This document shows, one piece after another, positions 51,246 to 63,139 of a stretch of DNA of 64,000 bases. Position numbers and translations under genes: made by a program. This stretch comes from Achromobacter deleyi (GTDB lineage: Bacteria; Pseudomonadota; Gammaproteobacteria; Burkholderiales; Burkholderiaceae_B), in contig NZ_CP065997.1 of the NCBI RefSeq assembly GCF_016127315.1, positions 6,138,001 to 6,202,000 on the forward strand, written 5' to 3'. Each line of letters opens with the position of its first letter. Position 1 is the stretch's first letter. The notes beneath the pieces were generated by a model. The model had not been told where the DNA came from, did not search any database, and saw only the letters and a program-made list of their open reading frames with translations.

Positions 51246-51970
51246 GCGGCCTTTTCCCGGGCGATCAGCGCTGCCAGGCCCTGGCGCTGGTTGCCTTCGG
51301 CGTCGAAGTTGTCGGGGCTGAGCCAGCTTTCGTAGGCCGCGCGCAGGGCGGGCCATTCGCTGTCGATGATCGAGAACCAGGCGGTGTCGCGGCTGCGGCC
51401 GCGATAGACGATCGCCTGGCGGAAGATGCCCTCGAACTGGAAGCCCAGGCGGGCTGCCGCCGAGCGGGACGGCGCGTTCAGGCTGTCGCACTTCCATTCA
51501 TAGCGGCGGTAGCCCAGCTCGTCGAAGGCGCGGCGCATCAGCAGGAACTGCGCCTCGGTGGCGATGCGGGTGCGCTTGAGCAGGCGCGAAAACGCCACGT
51601 GGCCGACCTCGATCACGCCGTGCGCGGGTTCGATGCACATCAGCGACAACGAACCGACCGCGCGGCCGCTGGCCAGGTCGATGACGGCGTGGTGGAACGG
51701 GTCGCTGCCCGGCTGCGCCTGCGCCTGCTCGGCGAACTTGCGGTAGGCGGCCTCGTCGGCAAAGGGGCCGGCGGTCATGTAGGTCCAGTCGCTGCCATCG
51801 GGCGCCTGGTTGAAGGCATGGAACAGGTCGGCCGCGTGGCGCTCGGCCGACAGCGGTTCGAGGCGGCAGTAGCGGCCCTGCGCGTTCGCCATGGGCGGGC
51901 GCGGACGCGGCCTCCAGTCGGGGAGCGCGGGGCCGACGGGTTGTTGGTATTCATTGACGCGGGGTTGCAT
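51236..51970 (-). CDS. GNAT-family N-acetyltransferase (RimJ/RimL-like)
   Basis: 244 residues. The acetyl-CoA fold includes HAVIDLASGRAVGSLSLMCI, VIEVGHVAFSRLLKRTRIAT with the pantetheine-loop-like LLKRTRIATEAQF, and YRRYEWKCDSLNAPSRSAAA followed by RLGFQFEG. This is the RimJ/RimL-type layout acting on protein N-termini or small molecules. The start ATG 51970 precedes an 11-residue polar leader; the overlap of its stop with the EamA GTG shows one operon. Confidence 0.87.
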   Translation of the reverse strand: MQPRVNEYQQPVGPALPDWRPRPRPPMANAQGRYCRLEPLSAERHAADLFHAFNQAPDGSDWTYMTAGPFADEAAYRKFAEQAQAQPGSDPFHHAVIDLASGRAVGSLSLMCIEPAHGVIEVGHVAFSRLLKRTRIATEAQFLLMRRAFDELGYRRYEWKCDSLNAPSRSAAARLGFQFEGIFRQAIVYRGRSRDTAWFSIIDSEWPALRAAYESWLSPDNFDAEGNQRQGLAALIAREKAACA

Positions 51971-52070
51971 GCTGCGAGGCCTTGTCCAGGTTGGAAAGCA
52001 GGTGGGGTGACGCCGCCGCCATCGGCGGGCGCCAGCCAGGTTTTTCCGTCGCGGCGGGCCTGGCATGCTC

Positions 52071-52110
52071 CCACGATAGCCAAATCGTGGCATGATAAAA
52101 AGCACCACGA
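52071..52110. promoter_or_regulatory. Operator candidate between GNAT/EamA operon and MocR gene
   Basis: CCACGAT-N6-ATCGTGG, a perfect 7-bp-arm inverted repeat at 52071-52090, and a further half-site CCACGA at 52104-52109. MocR proteins typically bind repeated half-sites in such divergent regions. Confidence 0.5.
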
Positions 52111-52130
52111 CCCTTGAATTTAATAGAGCC

Positions 52131-53621
52131 ATGACCGACCAAGCCGCCCTGCTCTCCAGCCCGCTGGCGCGCGGGCCGGGCGCCCTGCCGCGCCAACGCC
52201 AGCTGATCCAGCGGCTCAAGCAGGCCATCCTGGCGGGCCAGTTGCCCGCCGGCGGCAAGCTGCCGGCCTCGCGCGTGCTGGCCGACGAGCTCGACATCTC
52301 GCGCAACACGGTGCTGATCGCCTATGAGCAGCTGACGGCCGAGGGTTATGTCATCGCCGACCGCCAGGGCACCCGCGTGGCGCCGTTGTCGGCCACGGCC
52401 GCCAGCGCCGCGAGACAGGCCGCCCAGCGGACCACCGGGCGGGGCTCCCTCCCCGAAGCGCCGGCCTTCCGCACCGCCACGCGGCTGTCGCGCATCGTCT
52501 CGACGCGCGCGCCCAACGACGGCTCGCTGCCGCTCACGCCGGGCACGCCGGCCCTGACCCAGTTCCCCATCAACGCCTGGCGCCGGGCCCAGGACCGGGC
52601 GCTGCAGGCCGCCCCCGCCGCCACCCTGGGCTACGGCCCGCCGGTGGGCGAACCGGCGCTGCGCGAAGCTATCGCCCAATACCTGCGGGTCTCGCGCGGG
52701 GTGCGCTGCGACGCCTCGCGCATCGTCATCACCGAAGGCGCCCAGGGCGCGCTGGCGCTGTGCGTGCAACTGCTGACCAACCCCGGCGACACCGCCTGGC
52801 TCGAAGAGCCCGGCTACCGGGGCGCCAAGTCGGCCTTCCACGCGGGCGACCTGAACGTGGTGGCGATGCGGGTCGATGTCGATGGCGTGGCGATCAGCGA
52901 CGACGACTGGCGCGCGCGGCCGCCGCGCCTGATCCAGACCACGCCGACGCACCAGTACCCGACCGGCGCCGTGCTGTCGCTGGCGCGCCGGCTCGACCTG
53001 CTGGAACGGGCGCGCCGCGCCGGCGCCTGGATCATCGAGGACGACTACGACAGCGAATTCCGCCACCAGGGCGAGCCGATCGCCGCGATGCAGGGCCTGC
53101 TGCCGGACGCGCCGGTGCTGTACGTGGGCACCTTCAGCAAGACCATGTTCCCCGCCCTGCGGCTGGGCTTCCTGGTGCTGCCGCAGGCCATCGCCGAACC
53201 GGCCATGCCGTCGATCACGGAAATGCTGCGCGGCGGGCACCGGCTGGAACAGCTGACCATGGCCGCCTTCATCGACAACGGCCAGTTCTCGCGCCACCTG
53301 GGCCGCATGCGGCGGCTGTACCGCGACCGCCAGGCGGCCCTGCGCGAGGCGCTGGCGCAGCACCTGGGCGTCGACCATGAAGTGCTGGGCGGCCACAGCG
53401 GCCTGCACCTGACGGTGCGGCTGCCGCCGGACATCCCGGACCGCGCCATCGTCGAACAGGCGCGCCAGCTGGGCATGAATCCCAACGCGCTGTCGACCTT
53501 CGCCATCACGCCGCAGCCGCAGGACAACGGCCTGGTGATCGGCTACGGCAACACCAGCGCCGACCGTTTCCCGGCGCTGGTCCGGCAATTGGGAAGGCTG
53601 GCCGCGACGCCGCGACGCTGA
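52131..53621 (+). CDS. MocR/PdxR-family transcriptional regulator (GntR HTH plus aminotransferase domain)
   Basis: 496 residues from ATG 52131; an in-frame ATG at 52092 would add 13 residues, and neither has a good ribosome site. The N-terminal GntR wHTH (about 15-85) contains GQLPAGGKLPASRVLADELD and ISRNTVLIAYEQLTAEGYV. The C-terminal fold-type I aminotransferase domain contains EGAQGALALCVQLL and the PLP Lys in YVGTFSKTMFPALRLGF. It probably senses an amine or PLP adduct and regulates the divergent acetyltransferase/exporter operon. Confidence 0.92.
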   Translation: MTDQAALLSSPLARGPGALPRQRQLIQRLKQAILAGQLPAGGKLPASRVLADELDISRNTVLIAYEQLTAEGYVIADRQGTRVAPLSATAASAARQAAQRTTGRGSLPEAPAFRTATRLSRIVSTRAPNDGSLPLTPGTPALTQFPINAWRRAQDRALQAAPAATLGYGPPVGEPALREAIAQYLRVSRGVRCDASRIVITEGAQGALALCVQLLTNPGDTAWLEEPGYRGAKSAFHAGDLNVVAMRVDVDGVAISDDDWRARPPRLIQTTPTHQYPTGAVLSLARRLDLLERARRAGAWIIEDDYDSEFRHQGEPIAAMQGLLPDAPVLYVGTFSKTMFPALRLGFLVLPQAIAEPAMPSITEMLRGGHRLEQLTMAAFIDNGQFSRHLGRMRRLYRDRQAALREALAQHLGVDHEVLGGHSGLHLTVRLPPDIPDRAIVEQARQLGMNPNALSTFAITPQPQDNGLVIGYGNTSADRFPALVRQLGRLAATPRR

Positions 53622-53654
53622 CGCGCGGCCGGGGCCGCGTTCAGCGGAGAATGT

Positions 53655-54287
53655 TCAACGGCGCGAATCCAGCGCCATGCGCACCGCCAGGCCGGCCAGC
53701 ACCGTGCCCATCAGCCAGCGCTGGATCACGATCCACAGCGGCCGGCCGGCCAGGAAACCGGCGATCGAGCCAGCCATGATGGCGATGACCGCGTTGACCG
53801 ACAGGCTGATGGCGACCTGCGTCAGGCCCAGCGCGATCGACTGGGTGAATACGCTGCCATGGTCGGGCTGGATGAACTGCGGCAGCAGCGACACGTACAG
53901 CACGGCGATCTTGGGATTGAGCAGGTTGGTCACCAGGCCCATCGTGAACAGCGTGCGCGGGCTGCTGGCCGGCAGCTCGCGCACCTGGAACGGCGAGCGG
54001 CCGCCCGGGCGCACCGCCTGCCAGGCCAGGTACAGCAGATAGAGCGCGCCGCCAAAGCGCAGCGCGTCGTAGGCGAACGGCACCGACATCAGCAGCACCG
54101 TCAGGCCAAAGGCCGCGCACAGCACATAGAAGATGAACCCCACCGCCACCCCGGACAGCGAAATCAGGCCGGCCTTGGGCCCCTGCGAAATCGAGCGCGA
54201 CACCAGATAGATCATGTTGGGCCCGGGCGTGAGCACCATGCCCAGGGCGACCAGGGCGAACGTCAGGAGATTGGCAATGTCAGGCAT
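53655..54287 (-). CDS. LysE/RhtB-family amino-acid exporter
   Basis: 210 residues with about six membrane helices. The family signature is VALGMVLTPGPNMIYLVSRS (about 13-32), then FGGALYLLYLAWQAVRPGG and LVTNLLNPKIAVLYVSLLPQ. It exports an amino acid or derivative using the proton gradient. It converges on the MocR gene. Confidence 0.92.
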   Translation of the reverse strand: MPDIANLLTFALVALGMVLTPGPNMIYLVSRSISQGPKAGLISLSGVAVGFIFYVLCAAFGLTVLLMSVPFAYDALRFGGALYLLYLAWQAVRPGGRSPFQVRELPASSPRTLFTMGLVTNLLNPKIAVLYVSLLPQFIQPDHGSVFTQSIALGLTQVAISLSVNAVIAIMAGSIAGFLAGRPLWIVIQRWLMGTVLAGLAVRMALDSRR

Positions 54288-54546
54288 GATGCGCCGGCGC
54301 GGGCCGGTCGGTAGTGGGGGGATGAGCCGTCACATTATCTGAAATCTGTATCGGAACAGCGCGATTTTTCTGGGACCGCGGCGCGCCTGTTGCGCGGCCG
54401 CCGCGGACCGGCCCGCGCAGGCGGCGGCGCCGGCGCGCGGCCCGCATACAACAATCGCGCCGCTTTTAAATGTGGCCGGATGGGCCGCCCGGCCGGACCG
54501 GGATACAGTGGTCGGGTCGCACCGCCAGTCGCGGGAGGATCCGCCC

Positions 54547-55380
54547 ATGCCGCCACGCCCATCGTCCCCGTCCGCCGCCCCTCGCGCCGGCGCCATCCGC
54601 GTCGGCATCGGCGGCTGGACCTACGCGCCATGGCGCGGCCCCTTCTACCCGGAAGGCCTGCCGCACGCGCGCGAACTCGAATACGCCAGCCGCCAGCTCA
54701 CCGCCATCGAGATCAACGGCACCTATTACAGCAGCCAGAAACCGGCCACCTTCGCCAAGTGGCGCGACGAGACGCCGGATGGCTTCGTGTTCTCGCTCAA
54801 GGCCTCGCGCTACGCCACCAACCGCCGCGAACTGGCCGGCGCGGGGGAATCCGTGCACCGCTTCGTGCATGGCGGCATCGCCGAGCTGGGGCCCAAGCTG
54901 GGACCGATCGTGTGGCAGTTCGCGCCCACCAAGGTGTTCGACGCCGACGACTTCGGCGCCTTCCTGGCGCTGTTGCCGGACCAGGTCGACGGCCTGCCGC
55001 TGCGCCACGTGATGGACGTGCGCCATGCCAGCTTTGCCTGCGAGGCCTACCTGGCCCTGGCGCGCCGCTACCGCGTGGCCACGGTCTACACCGACAGCGA
55101 GGACTATCCGTCGCTGGCCGACCGCACCGCCGATTTCGTCTATGCCCGCCTGATGCGCGCCAGCGCCGCCTTCAAGGCCGGCTACGCGCCCAAGGTGCTG
55201 GACGCGTGGGCCGAGCGCCTGCGCACCTGGGCGCAGGGCGGCGATCCGGCCGACCTGCCGCGGGTGGACCCGCGCAAGCCGGCCGGCGCGGCGCATGCGC
55301 GCGACGTGTTCGCGTTCTTCATCAACGGCGCCAAGGAGCGCGCGCCGGCGGCGGCGCGCGCCATGATCGAGCGGCTGTAG
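54547..55380 (+). CDS. DUF72 family protein
   Basis: 277 residues with the TIM-barrel-like DUF72 pattern: VGIGGWTYAPWRGPFYPEGL near the N-terminus, EINGTYYSSQKPATFAKW, GFVFSLKASRYATNRREL, and LPLRHVMDVRHASF. The function of the family is not established; a role in nucleic-acid or Fe-S metabolism has been proposed. GGAGG nine bases before 54547 fixes the start. Upstream is 259 bp of divergent promoter with no other feature seen. It converges on the glutathione reductase gene. Confidence 0.88.
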   Translation: MPPRPSSPSAAPRAGAIRVGIGGWTYAPWRGPFYPEGLPHARELEYASRQLTAIEINGTYYSSQKPATFAKWRDETPDGFVFSLKASRYATNRRELAGAGESVHRFVHGGIAELGPKLGPIVWQFAPTKVFDADDFGAFLALLPDQVDGLPLRHVMDVRHASFACEAYLALARRYRVATVYTDSEDYPSLADRTADFVYARLMRASAAFKAGYAPKVLDAWAERLRTWAQGGDPADLPRVDPRKPAGAAHARDVFAFFINGAKERAPAAARAMIERL

Positions 55381-55459
55381 CGGGCGCGCGGGCGTCCGCC
55401 GCCGCCATGCCGGCCGGGGTCGCATGGAATGCCGGCCCCGGGGAAGGCCGGCGCCGGCC

Positions 55460-56818
55460 TTAGTTCGCGACCGGCGTGCGCAGCGTCACGAACTCTTCGG
55501 CCGCGGTCGGGTGGATGCCGATGGTGTCGTCGAACACGCGCTTGGTGGCGCCGGCCTTGAGCGCGATGGCGATGCCCTGCACGATCTCGCCGGCTTCCGG
55601 GCCGACCATGTGCACGCCCAGCACCTTGTCGGTGTCGGCGTCCACGATCAGCTTCATCAGGGTCTTTTCCTGCGACTCGGTCAGCGTCAGCTTCATGGGG
55701 CGGAAGCGGCTTTCGAACAGCTTGACCGTGTGGCCGGCCGCGCGCGCCTCTTCGGTCGTCATGCCGACGGTGCCGATGTTGGGCAGGCTGAACACGGCGG
55801 TCGGGATCAGCTTGTAGTCGACCTTGCGGTATTCCTCGGGGCGGAACAGGCGGCGCGCCACCGCCATGCCCTCGGCCAGCGCCACCGGCGTCAGCGGCAC
55901 GCGGCCGATGACGTCGCCGATCGCCAGGATCGACGCTTCGCTGGTGCGGTATTCGTCGTCGACCGCGATGAAGCCCTTGGCGTCGAGCTTGACGCCGGTG
56001 TTCTCCAGGCCCAGGTTGTCCAGCATCGGGCGGCGGCCGGTGGCGTAGAACACGCAATCGGTCTCGATCACGCTGCCGTCCTTGAGCGTGGCGGCCAGAG
56101 TGCCGTCGGCGCGCTTGTCGATGCGGGCCACGTCGGCGTCGAACTTCAGGTCGATGCCCTTCTTGAGCAGCTCGTCGCGCAGGTGCTCGCGCACCGCCTG
56201 GTCGAAGCCGCGCAGGAACAGCGGGCCGCGGTAGACCTGGGTGGTCTGCGCGCCCATGCCGTTGAAGATGGAGGCGAACTCGACCGCGATGTAGCCGCCG
56301 CCCACCACCAGCACGCGGCGCGGCAGCGTCTCCAGGAAGAAGGCCTCGTTCGAGGTGATGGCGTGTTCCTTGCCAGGGATGTCCGGCACCTGCGGCCAGC
56401 CGCCGGTGGCCACCAGGATGTGGGCGGCGGTGTAGGTCTTGCCGTCGACCTCGACCGTGTGCGGATCCTTGATGCGGGCATGGGCTTCCAGCAGCGTCAC
56501 GCCGCTATTGACCAGCAAGTTGCGGTAAATGCCGTTAAGACGCTCGATCTCGCAGTTCTTGTTGGCGATCAACGTGGGCCAGTCGAAGCTGGGCTGGCCG
56601 GCGCTCCAGCCAAAGCCGTGGGCCTGCTCGAAATCTTCGCTGTAGTGGGCGCCGTAGACCAGCAGCTTCTTGGGCACGCAGCCCACGTTGACGCAGGTGC
56701 CGCCCAGGTAGCGGCTTTCCGCCACCGCCACGCGGGCGCCGAAACCGGCCGCGAAGCGGGCCGCGCGCACGCCGCCGGAGCCCGCGCCGATCACAAACAG
56801 GTCGAAATCGAATGCCAT
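55460..56818 (-). CDS. gor: Glutathione reductase (NADPH)
   Basis: 452 residues. The FAD motif [16 protein letters not shown] is followed by the redox disulfide [18 protein letters not shown] (Cys pair near 43 and 48). The NADP motif is [40 protein letters not shown] and the dimer-interface [16 protein letters not shown] with the catalytic His-Glu are present. The residues following the GxGxxG support glutathione reductase rather than dihydrolipoamide dehydrogenase. GAAGGA lies about seven bases before the ATG. It maintains cytosolic GSH. Confidence 0.93.
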   Translation of the reverse strand: MAFDFDLFVIGAGSGGVRAARFAAGFGARVAVAESRYLGGTCVNVGCVPKKLLVYGAHYSEDFEQAHGFGWSAGQPSFDWPTLIANKNCEIERLNGIYRNLLVNSGVTLLEAHARIKDPHTVEVDGKTYTAAHILVATGGWPQVPDIPGKEHAITSNEAFFLETLPRRVLVVGGGYIAVEFASIFNGMGAQTTQVYRGPLFLRGFDQAVREHLRDELLKKGIDLKFDADVARIDKRADGTLAATLKDGSVIETDCVFYATGRRPMLDNLGLENTGVKLDAKGFIAVDDEYRTSEASILAIGDVIGRVPLTPVALAEGMAVARRLFRPEEYRKVDYKLIPTAVFSLPNIGTVGMTTEEARAAGHTVKLFESRFRPMKLTLTESQEKTLMKLIVDADTDKVLGVHMVGPEAGEIVQGIAIALKAGATKRVFDDTIGIHPTAAEEFVTLRTPVAN

Positions 56819-57029
56819 GGTGTTTCCTTCGCCGTCCCGGAGCCGGGACGCGTTCACTGTCGGGAGAAGCGCTATTTTGCACCACCGCGCCCTTGCCTGC
56901 CGGCTTGCCCCCACTGGCCATGGCCCCTTGCGCCGCCGGAATCCGGCGAATGCCCGGGGCGCGCCGCCTTGCGCTACAGTGGCCGCCTGGGGCGCCATCG
57001 CCGTCCCGTCCTTCCACGGAGCAAGATCC

Positions 57030-57653
57030 ATGTCGCTCGACACCTGGCTGGCTTTCGTCGGCGCGTCCGCCCTGCTGCTGATGCTGCCCGGCCCCACGAT
57101 CCTCACCGTCATCAGCTATTCCATCACCCATGGCCGCCGCGCCCGCCTGCCGCTGGTGCTGGCGGTGGCGCTGGGCGATTCCACCGCCCTGGCCCTGTCG
57201 CTGCTGGGCCTGGGCGCGCTGCTGTCGGCCTCGGCGTTCTGGTTCACCGTGGTCAAGACCGCAGGCGGCCTGTACCTGCTGTACCTGGGCGTCAAGCTGC
57301 TGCGCGCCGGGGTGGCTCCCGCCACGCTGCCGCAGGCCGGCGCGGCCGGCTCGCGCTGGAAGCTGTTCGCCAACACCTACCTGGTGACGGCGCTGAACCC
57401 CAAGGGCATCATCTTCTTCGTCGCCTTCCTGCCGCAGTTCATCGATCCGGCGGGCGACGTCACGCGCCAGCTGTGGACGCTGTCGGCCACCTTCGTGGCC
57501 TGCGCCGGCCTGAACGCCACCGCTTACGCGGTGTTCGCCGGTTCGGCGCGCCGCCTGCTGGCCTCGCCGCGCGCGCAGCGCGGCTTCAACCTCGGCGGCG
57601 GCGCGCTGCTGTCCGCCGCCGGCATCTGGGCGTTGCTGGCGCGCCGCGCCTGA
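57030..57653 (+). CDS. LysE/RhtB-family exporter
   Basis: 207 residues with about six membrane helices: [20 protein letters not shown] and [20 protein letters not shown] at the N-terminus, then [20 protein letters not shown], which is the conserved LNPK turn. It is divergent from glutathione reductase and converges on aceE. GGAG eight bases before the ATG supports the start. The substrate is unknown; homoserine, threonine or a related amino acid is typical. Confidence 0.92.
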   Translation: MSLDTWLAFVGASALLLMLPGPTILTVISYSITHGRRARLPLVLAVALGDSTALALSLLGLGALLSASAFWFTVVKTAGGLYLLYLGVKLLRAGVAPATLPQAGAAGSRWKLFANTYLVTALNPKGIIFFVAFLPQFIDPAGDVTRQLWTLSATFVACAGLNATAYAVFAGSARRLLASPRAQRGFNLGGGALLSAAGIWALLARRA

Positions 57654-57661
57654 AGATCGAC

Positions 57662-57703
57662 GGGGCGCGGGCGACGGCAGCGCCGCCGCCCGGTCCGCGC
57701 CCC
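57662..57703. terminator. Long GC hairpin between convergent rhtB-like and aceE genes
   Basis: Outer arms GGGGCGCGG (57662-57670) and CCGCGCCCC (57695-57703) are a perfect 9-bp stem, with a further GC-rich inner stem. There is no U tract on either strand, so its action as a bidirectional terminator is only inferred from its place. Confidence 0.35.
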
Positions 57704-57706
57704 GCC

Positions 57707-60367
<2,661 letters not shown>

Positions 60368-60437
60368 GGGCATCCTCCTTGTGGTGCGGAAGCGGCGCCT
60401 GGACACGAAAGGTCGGCGCCATCGTTTCACATCGTGA

Positions 60438-60499
60438 ATTGCATTTGCATAATGTGCAATTGCAATCGTATGGAGGTTTTTGAACAATTGCAAGTGCAA
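60438..60499. promoter_or_regulatory. Repeated TTGCA/TGCAA operator upstream of aceE
   Basis: TTGCA-TAATG-TGCAA (60445-60459) is a perfect dyad, flanked outside by ATTGCAT and TTGCAAT in mirror position. A second dyad TTGCA-AG-TGCAA lies at 60488-60499. The whole block is an AT-rich island 70-130 bp before the aceE ATG. The regulator is not known. Confidence 0.6.
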
Positions 60500-60590
60500 C
60501 TATTCAGAAGGATCGCCAGGAAACGGCCGCTGGCCGCAAAAGACGCGGGGCCACGACCCGACTGGCGGACCGTGGCCCCATCGCGCCGCG

Positions 60591-60917
60591 CTAGCGCGCG
60601 GCGGCCATCATGTACGCCACGGCGGCGCGCAGCGAGGCCTCGTCGGCGGCGGTGCCGCCGCGCGGCGGCATGGCGCCCTTGCCCTTGAGCACGGTGGCCA
60701 GCAGCGCGTCGGCGCCCTGCGCCAGGAACGGCGCCCAGGCCTGTTTGTCGCCCAGCTTGGGCGCGTTGGCCACGCCGCTCGCGTGGCACACCACGCAGGC
60801 CGAGCGGTAAAGCTTTTCACCGGCCGGGTCGAGCTGCGCCGGGGACTCTGCCGCGGCGGTGGCGAGCCCGCCCGCGGCCAGGCCGACGGCCACGGCGATT
60901 CTGATTGCGGGAAACAT
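60591..60917 (-). CDS. Small periplasmic cytochrome c (c5/c-type), partner of NirK
   Basis: 108 residues. A Sec signal ends near ATAAAES; a single heme site CVVCHASG lies near 41-48. The axial Met is in GAMPPRGGTA, and a C-terminal helix AAVAYMMAAAR completes a monoheme cytochrome c5-like protein. It is encoded 13 bp downstream of nirK and is the obvious electron donor to it. Its heme would be attached by the ccm system in this window. Confidence 0.9.
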   Translation of the reverse strand: MFPAIRIAVAVGLAAGGLATAAAESPAQLDPAGEKLYRSACVVCHASGVANAPKLGDKQAWAPFLAQGADALLATVLKGKGAMPPRGGTAADEASLRAAVAYMMAAAR

Positions 60918-60930
60918 GGCGGGTTCCTCT

Positions 60931-62013
60931 TCAGCGCGGGATCGGCGCGGGCGCCTTGATCTGCTTCATCAGGTCGTCGTTCCACTTGCCCTCGACCTTG
61001 ATGTGGCCGGCCGCGCCCAGCTCGAACGCCTCGATCAGGTTGTGGTTCAGGTAGGCGTACACCCCGGGCTGCTTGAAGGTGTAGAGCGCGGCGCCAGCCG
61101 ACCCGCCACGGATGAACCAGGTCTCCAGGTTGCGCTGCGGCGGATTGGCGAACTTGCCGGTCTCCCAGACCCAGTCGCCATGGCCGCCGATCAGGTGCGG
61201 ACGGGTGTCGCGGTTGGCCTGCGAGTGGATCAGCAGCACGGTCTCGCCAACCTTGGCGGTGAGCGCATTGGCGCCGGTCAGCGCGCCGACCTTGCCGTTG
61301 AAGACGATGTGCGACGGCGTCAGCGTGCGCATCACCTGCACCGTGTCACCGTAGCTTTCGGCCAGCGTGGCGTAGTCCTTGTACTTGCCGTCCGCGCCCT
61401 TGGGGATGTACAGGTCGAACTCGCCGATGGTGTAGGCGCGGTCGTAGTGCAGCGGCTTGCCCTGCGGGTCCTTGAGACCGTCGCGCGGCAGCACCATCAG
61501 CGTGCCGCTCATGCCCGACACCACGTGCCACGGCACCATGCCTTCGGGCGCACAGTGGTAGACGAAAGTGCCGCTGCGGTCGGCCTTGAAGCGCAGCGTG
61601 GCCTGTTCGCCCGGATTGACGTTGGTCAGCTTGGCGCCGCCCAGCGCGCCGGTGGCTGCGTGGAAGTCGACGTTGTGCGGCATGGCGTTGGTGGCCGGGT
61701 TGACCAACGTCAGCTGGACGTAGTCGCCCTCGTGCACCACCAGCGTGGGGCCGGGCATGGAGCCATTGAACGTCATGGCCTGCAGCGTCGTGCCCTTGTC
61801 GTCGATCACCATCTTCTTTTCCTCGATGGTCATGGTGAATTCGACGACCTTGGGACCCGACTTGGTCGCCTGCTCGTGCGGATGCACCTGGGGCGGGGCC
61901 ACCAGCGTGACCTTGGTGTGGGGCAGCTTGTCGGCGTCCTGCGCCCAGGCGGTCCCCGCGGCCATCGAGAAAGCCAGCGCCGCCGCCAGCAAAGTGGGCC
62001 GTAATGCGTTCAT
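60931..62013 (-). CDS. nirK: Copper-containing nitrite reductase
   Basis: A 360-residue periplasmic trimer subunit reducing nitrite to nitric oxide in denitrification. The signal peptide ends near TAWAQ. Type 1 copper ligands are His113 (MPHNVDFH), Cys154, His163 and Met168 in the stretch [20 protein letters not shown]. Type 2 ligands are His118, His153 and His324 ([10 protein letters not shown]). Catalytic Asp116 and His273 (PHLIGGHGD) are present. All key residues are intact. AAGGAG seven bases before the ATG sets the start. No nor or nos genes are in the window. Confidence 0.97.
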   Translation of the reverse strand: MNALRPTLLAAALAFSMAAGTAWAQDADKLPHTKVTLVAPPQVHPHEQATKSGPKVVEFTMTIEEKKMVIDDKGTTLQAMTFNGSMPGPTLVVHEGDYVQLTLVNPATNAMPHNVDFHAATGALGGAKLTNVNPGEQATLRFKADRSGTFVYHCAPEGMVPWHVVSGMSGTLMVLPRDGLKDPQGKPLHYDRAYTIGEFDLYIPKGADGKYKDYATLAESYGDTVQVMRTLTPSHIVFNGKVGALTGANALTAKVGETVLLIHSQANRDTRPHLIGGHGDWVWETGKFANPPQRNLETWFIRGGSAGAALYTFKQPGVYAYLNHNLIEAFELGAAGHIKVEGKWNDDLMKQIKAPAPIPR

Positions 62014-62089
62014 GTCCAGCTCCTTATCGGGTTTTCAACTGCCGTGTAGGTCGGCAGCCCTATTGAAAGGCGCGCGCCCTCCCCGTTCT

Positions 62090-62103
62090 TTGCTGTAGCG
62101 CAA
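62090..62103. promoter_or_regulatory. FNR/NNR-type dyad upstream of nirK
   Basis: TTGCTgtagCGCAA has the spacing of FNR-family sites (TTGnn-N4-nnCAA) and is centred about 83 bp before the nirK ATG. With its centre at -41.5, a TTCAAT -10-like hexamer (4/6) falls at 62062-62067 on the minus strand. Matched by eye. Confidence 0.45.
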
Positions 62104-62196
62104 ACTCGGCGCCAACCTGACGCGGCGCGCGCATTGCCACGGCCGCGTGGCGATGCCACCATGAAAGCGGCATCCCCGCCCTGTCCGGAGCCCGTC

Positions 62197-62973
62197 ATGT
62201 CGTCGCCCCTTTGTCATGCCCTGCTGCGCAATCTGGACCTGTTCAAGCCCCTGTCCGACGCGCAGCTGGAATCCGCGTTGCGCGGCGCGCAGCCCTGCCG
62301 GCTCGAGGCCGGCGCCGTGGTCTACCACCAGGGCGCCAGCGCGGCGCATTTCTTCGTGCTGCTCAGCGGCTGCCTGAAAGTGGCGCAGGTCACGCCCGAA
62401 GGCGGCCAGGTGGTGGTGCGCTACGTCAATCCCGGCGACCTGTTCGGCCTGGCCTGCGCCATGCGCCAGCCGCGCTATCCCGCCACCGTGCTGGCGGTGC
62501 AGGAAAGCGTCTGCCTGGCCTGGCCGGACGCGCTCTGGGAACGCTTCACCAGCCACCATCCGCAACTGGCGGCACTCGCCCTGCAGACCATGGGCCAGCG
62601 TCTGCAGGACGCGCACCTGCGCATCCAGGAGCTGTCCAACGAAGAGGTTGAACAGCGCGTGGCGCGCGCCATCCTGCGGCTGGTGGACAGCGCCGGCCAA
62701 CCCACCGCCGACGGCATCGGCATCGCCTTCCCGATCACGCGCCAGGACATCGCCGAGATGACCGGCACCACGCTGCACACCGTCAGCCGCCTGCTCAGCG
62801 GCTGGAAGCAGCGCGGCATCGTCGACAGCGGCCGCAAGCGCATCGTGCTGCGCTCGCCCGCCGCGCTGGCGCGGGTCGGCGCGCATGCGCCGGCGGCGGG
62901 CTGTGCGGGCTGCGCGTCCTGTATCGACGGGCCGCCAGGCATCGCTACGGATTTGAGCGCTGAAAAGCGGTAG
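62197..62973 (+). CDS. CRP/FNR-family regulator, probable NO/nitrite-responsive (NNR/DNR-like)
   Basis: 258 residues from ATG 62197 with GGAG six bases upstream; ATGs at 62134 and 62161 are in frame. The cyclic-nucleotide-like beta-roll (about 10-125) contains AGAVVYHQGASAAHFFVLLS. The C-terminal winged helix contains ITRQDIAEMTGTTLHTVSRL, whose recognition helix TLHTVSRLLS fits TTG-type half-sites. No N-terminal FNR Cys cluster is seen, but the tail has CAGCASC, an unusual C-terminal Cys triplet. It is divergent from nirK and likely activates it. Confidence 0.88.
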   Translation: MSSPLCHALLRNLDLFKPLSDAQLESALRGAQPCRLEAGAVVYHQGASAAHFFVLLSGCLKVAQVTPEGGQVVVRYVNPGDLFGLACAMRQPRYPATVLAVQESVCLAWPDALWERFTSHHPQLAALALQTMGQRLQDAHLRIQELSNEEVEQRVARAILRLVDSAGQPTADGIGIAFPITRQDIAEMTGTTLHTVSRLLSGWKQRGIVDSGRKRIVLRSPAALARVGAHAPAAGCAGCASCIDGPPGIATDLSAEKR

Positions 62974-63066
62974 CTGCTGCTACTGCTCGACCACCTTCTC
63001 GGCCCGCTGATATCGTTTCTTGCGACAGGAATTGCGTCCACCAGAAGCTGCGCACAAATCGACCCA

Positions 63067-63082
63067 GTGTCAAAAATGACAC
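63067..63082. promoter_or_regulatory. Palindromic operator candidate of the DUF433/PIN module
   Basis: GTGTCAaaaaTGACAC, a perfect 6-bp-arm inverted repeat about 58 bp before the antitoxin ATG. Its place fits autorepression by the antitoxin. Confidence 0.5.
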
Positions 63083-63139
63083 CCTCATGCCCGGCATGCC
63101 CGGTGCTAAACTGGATTCCACCTTTTCAGCACTTTCACC

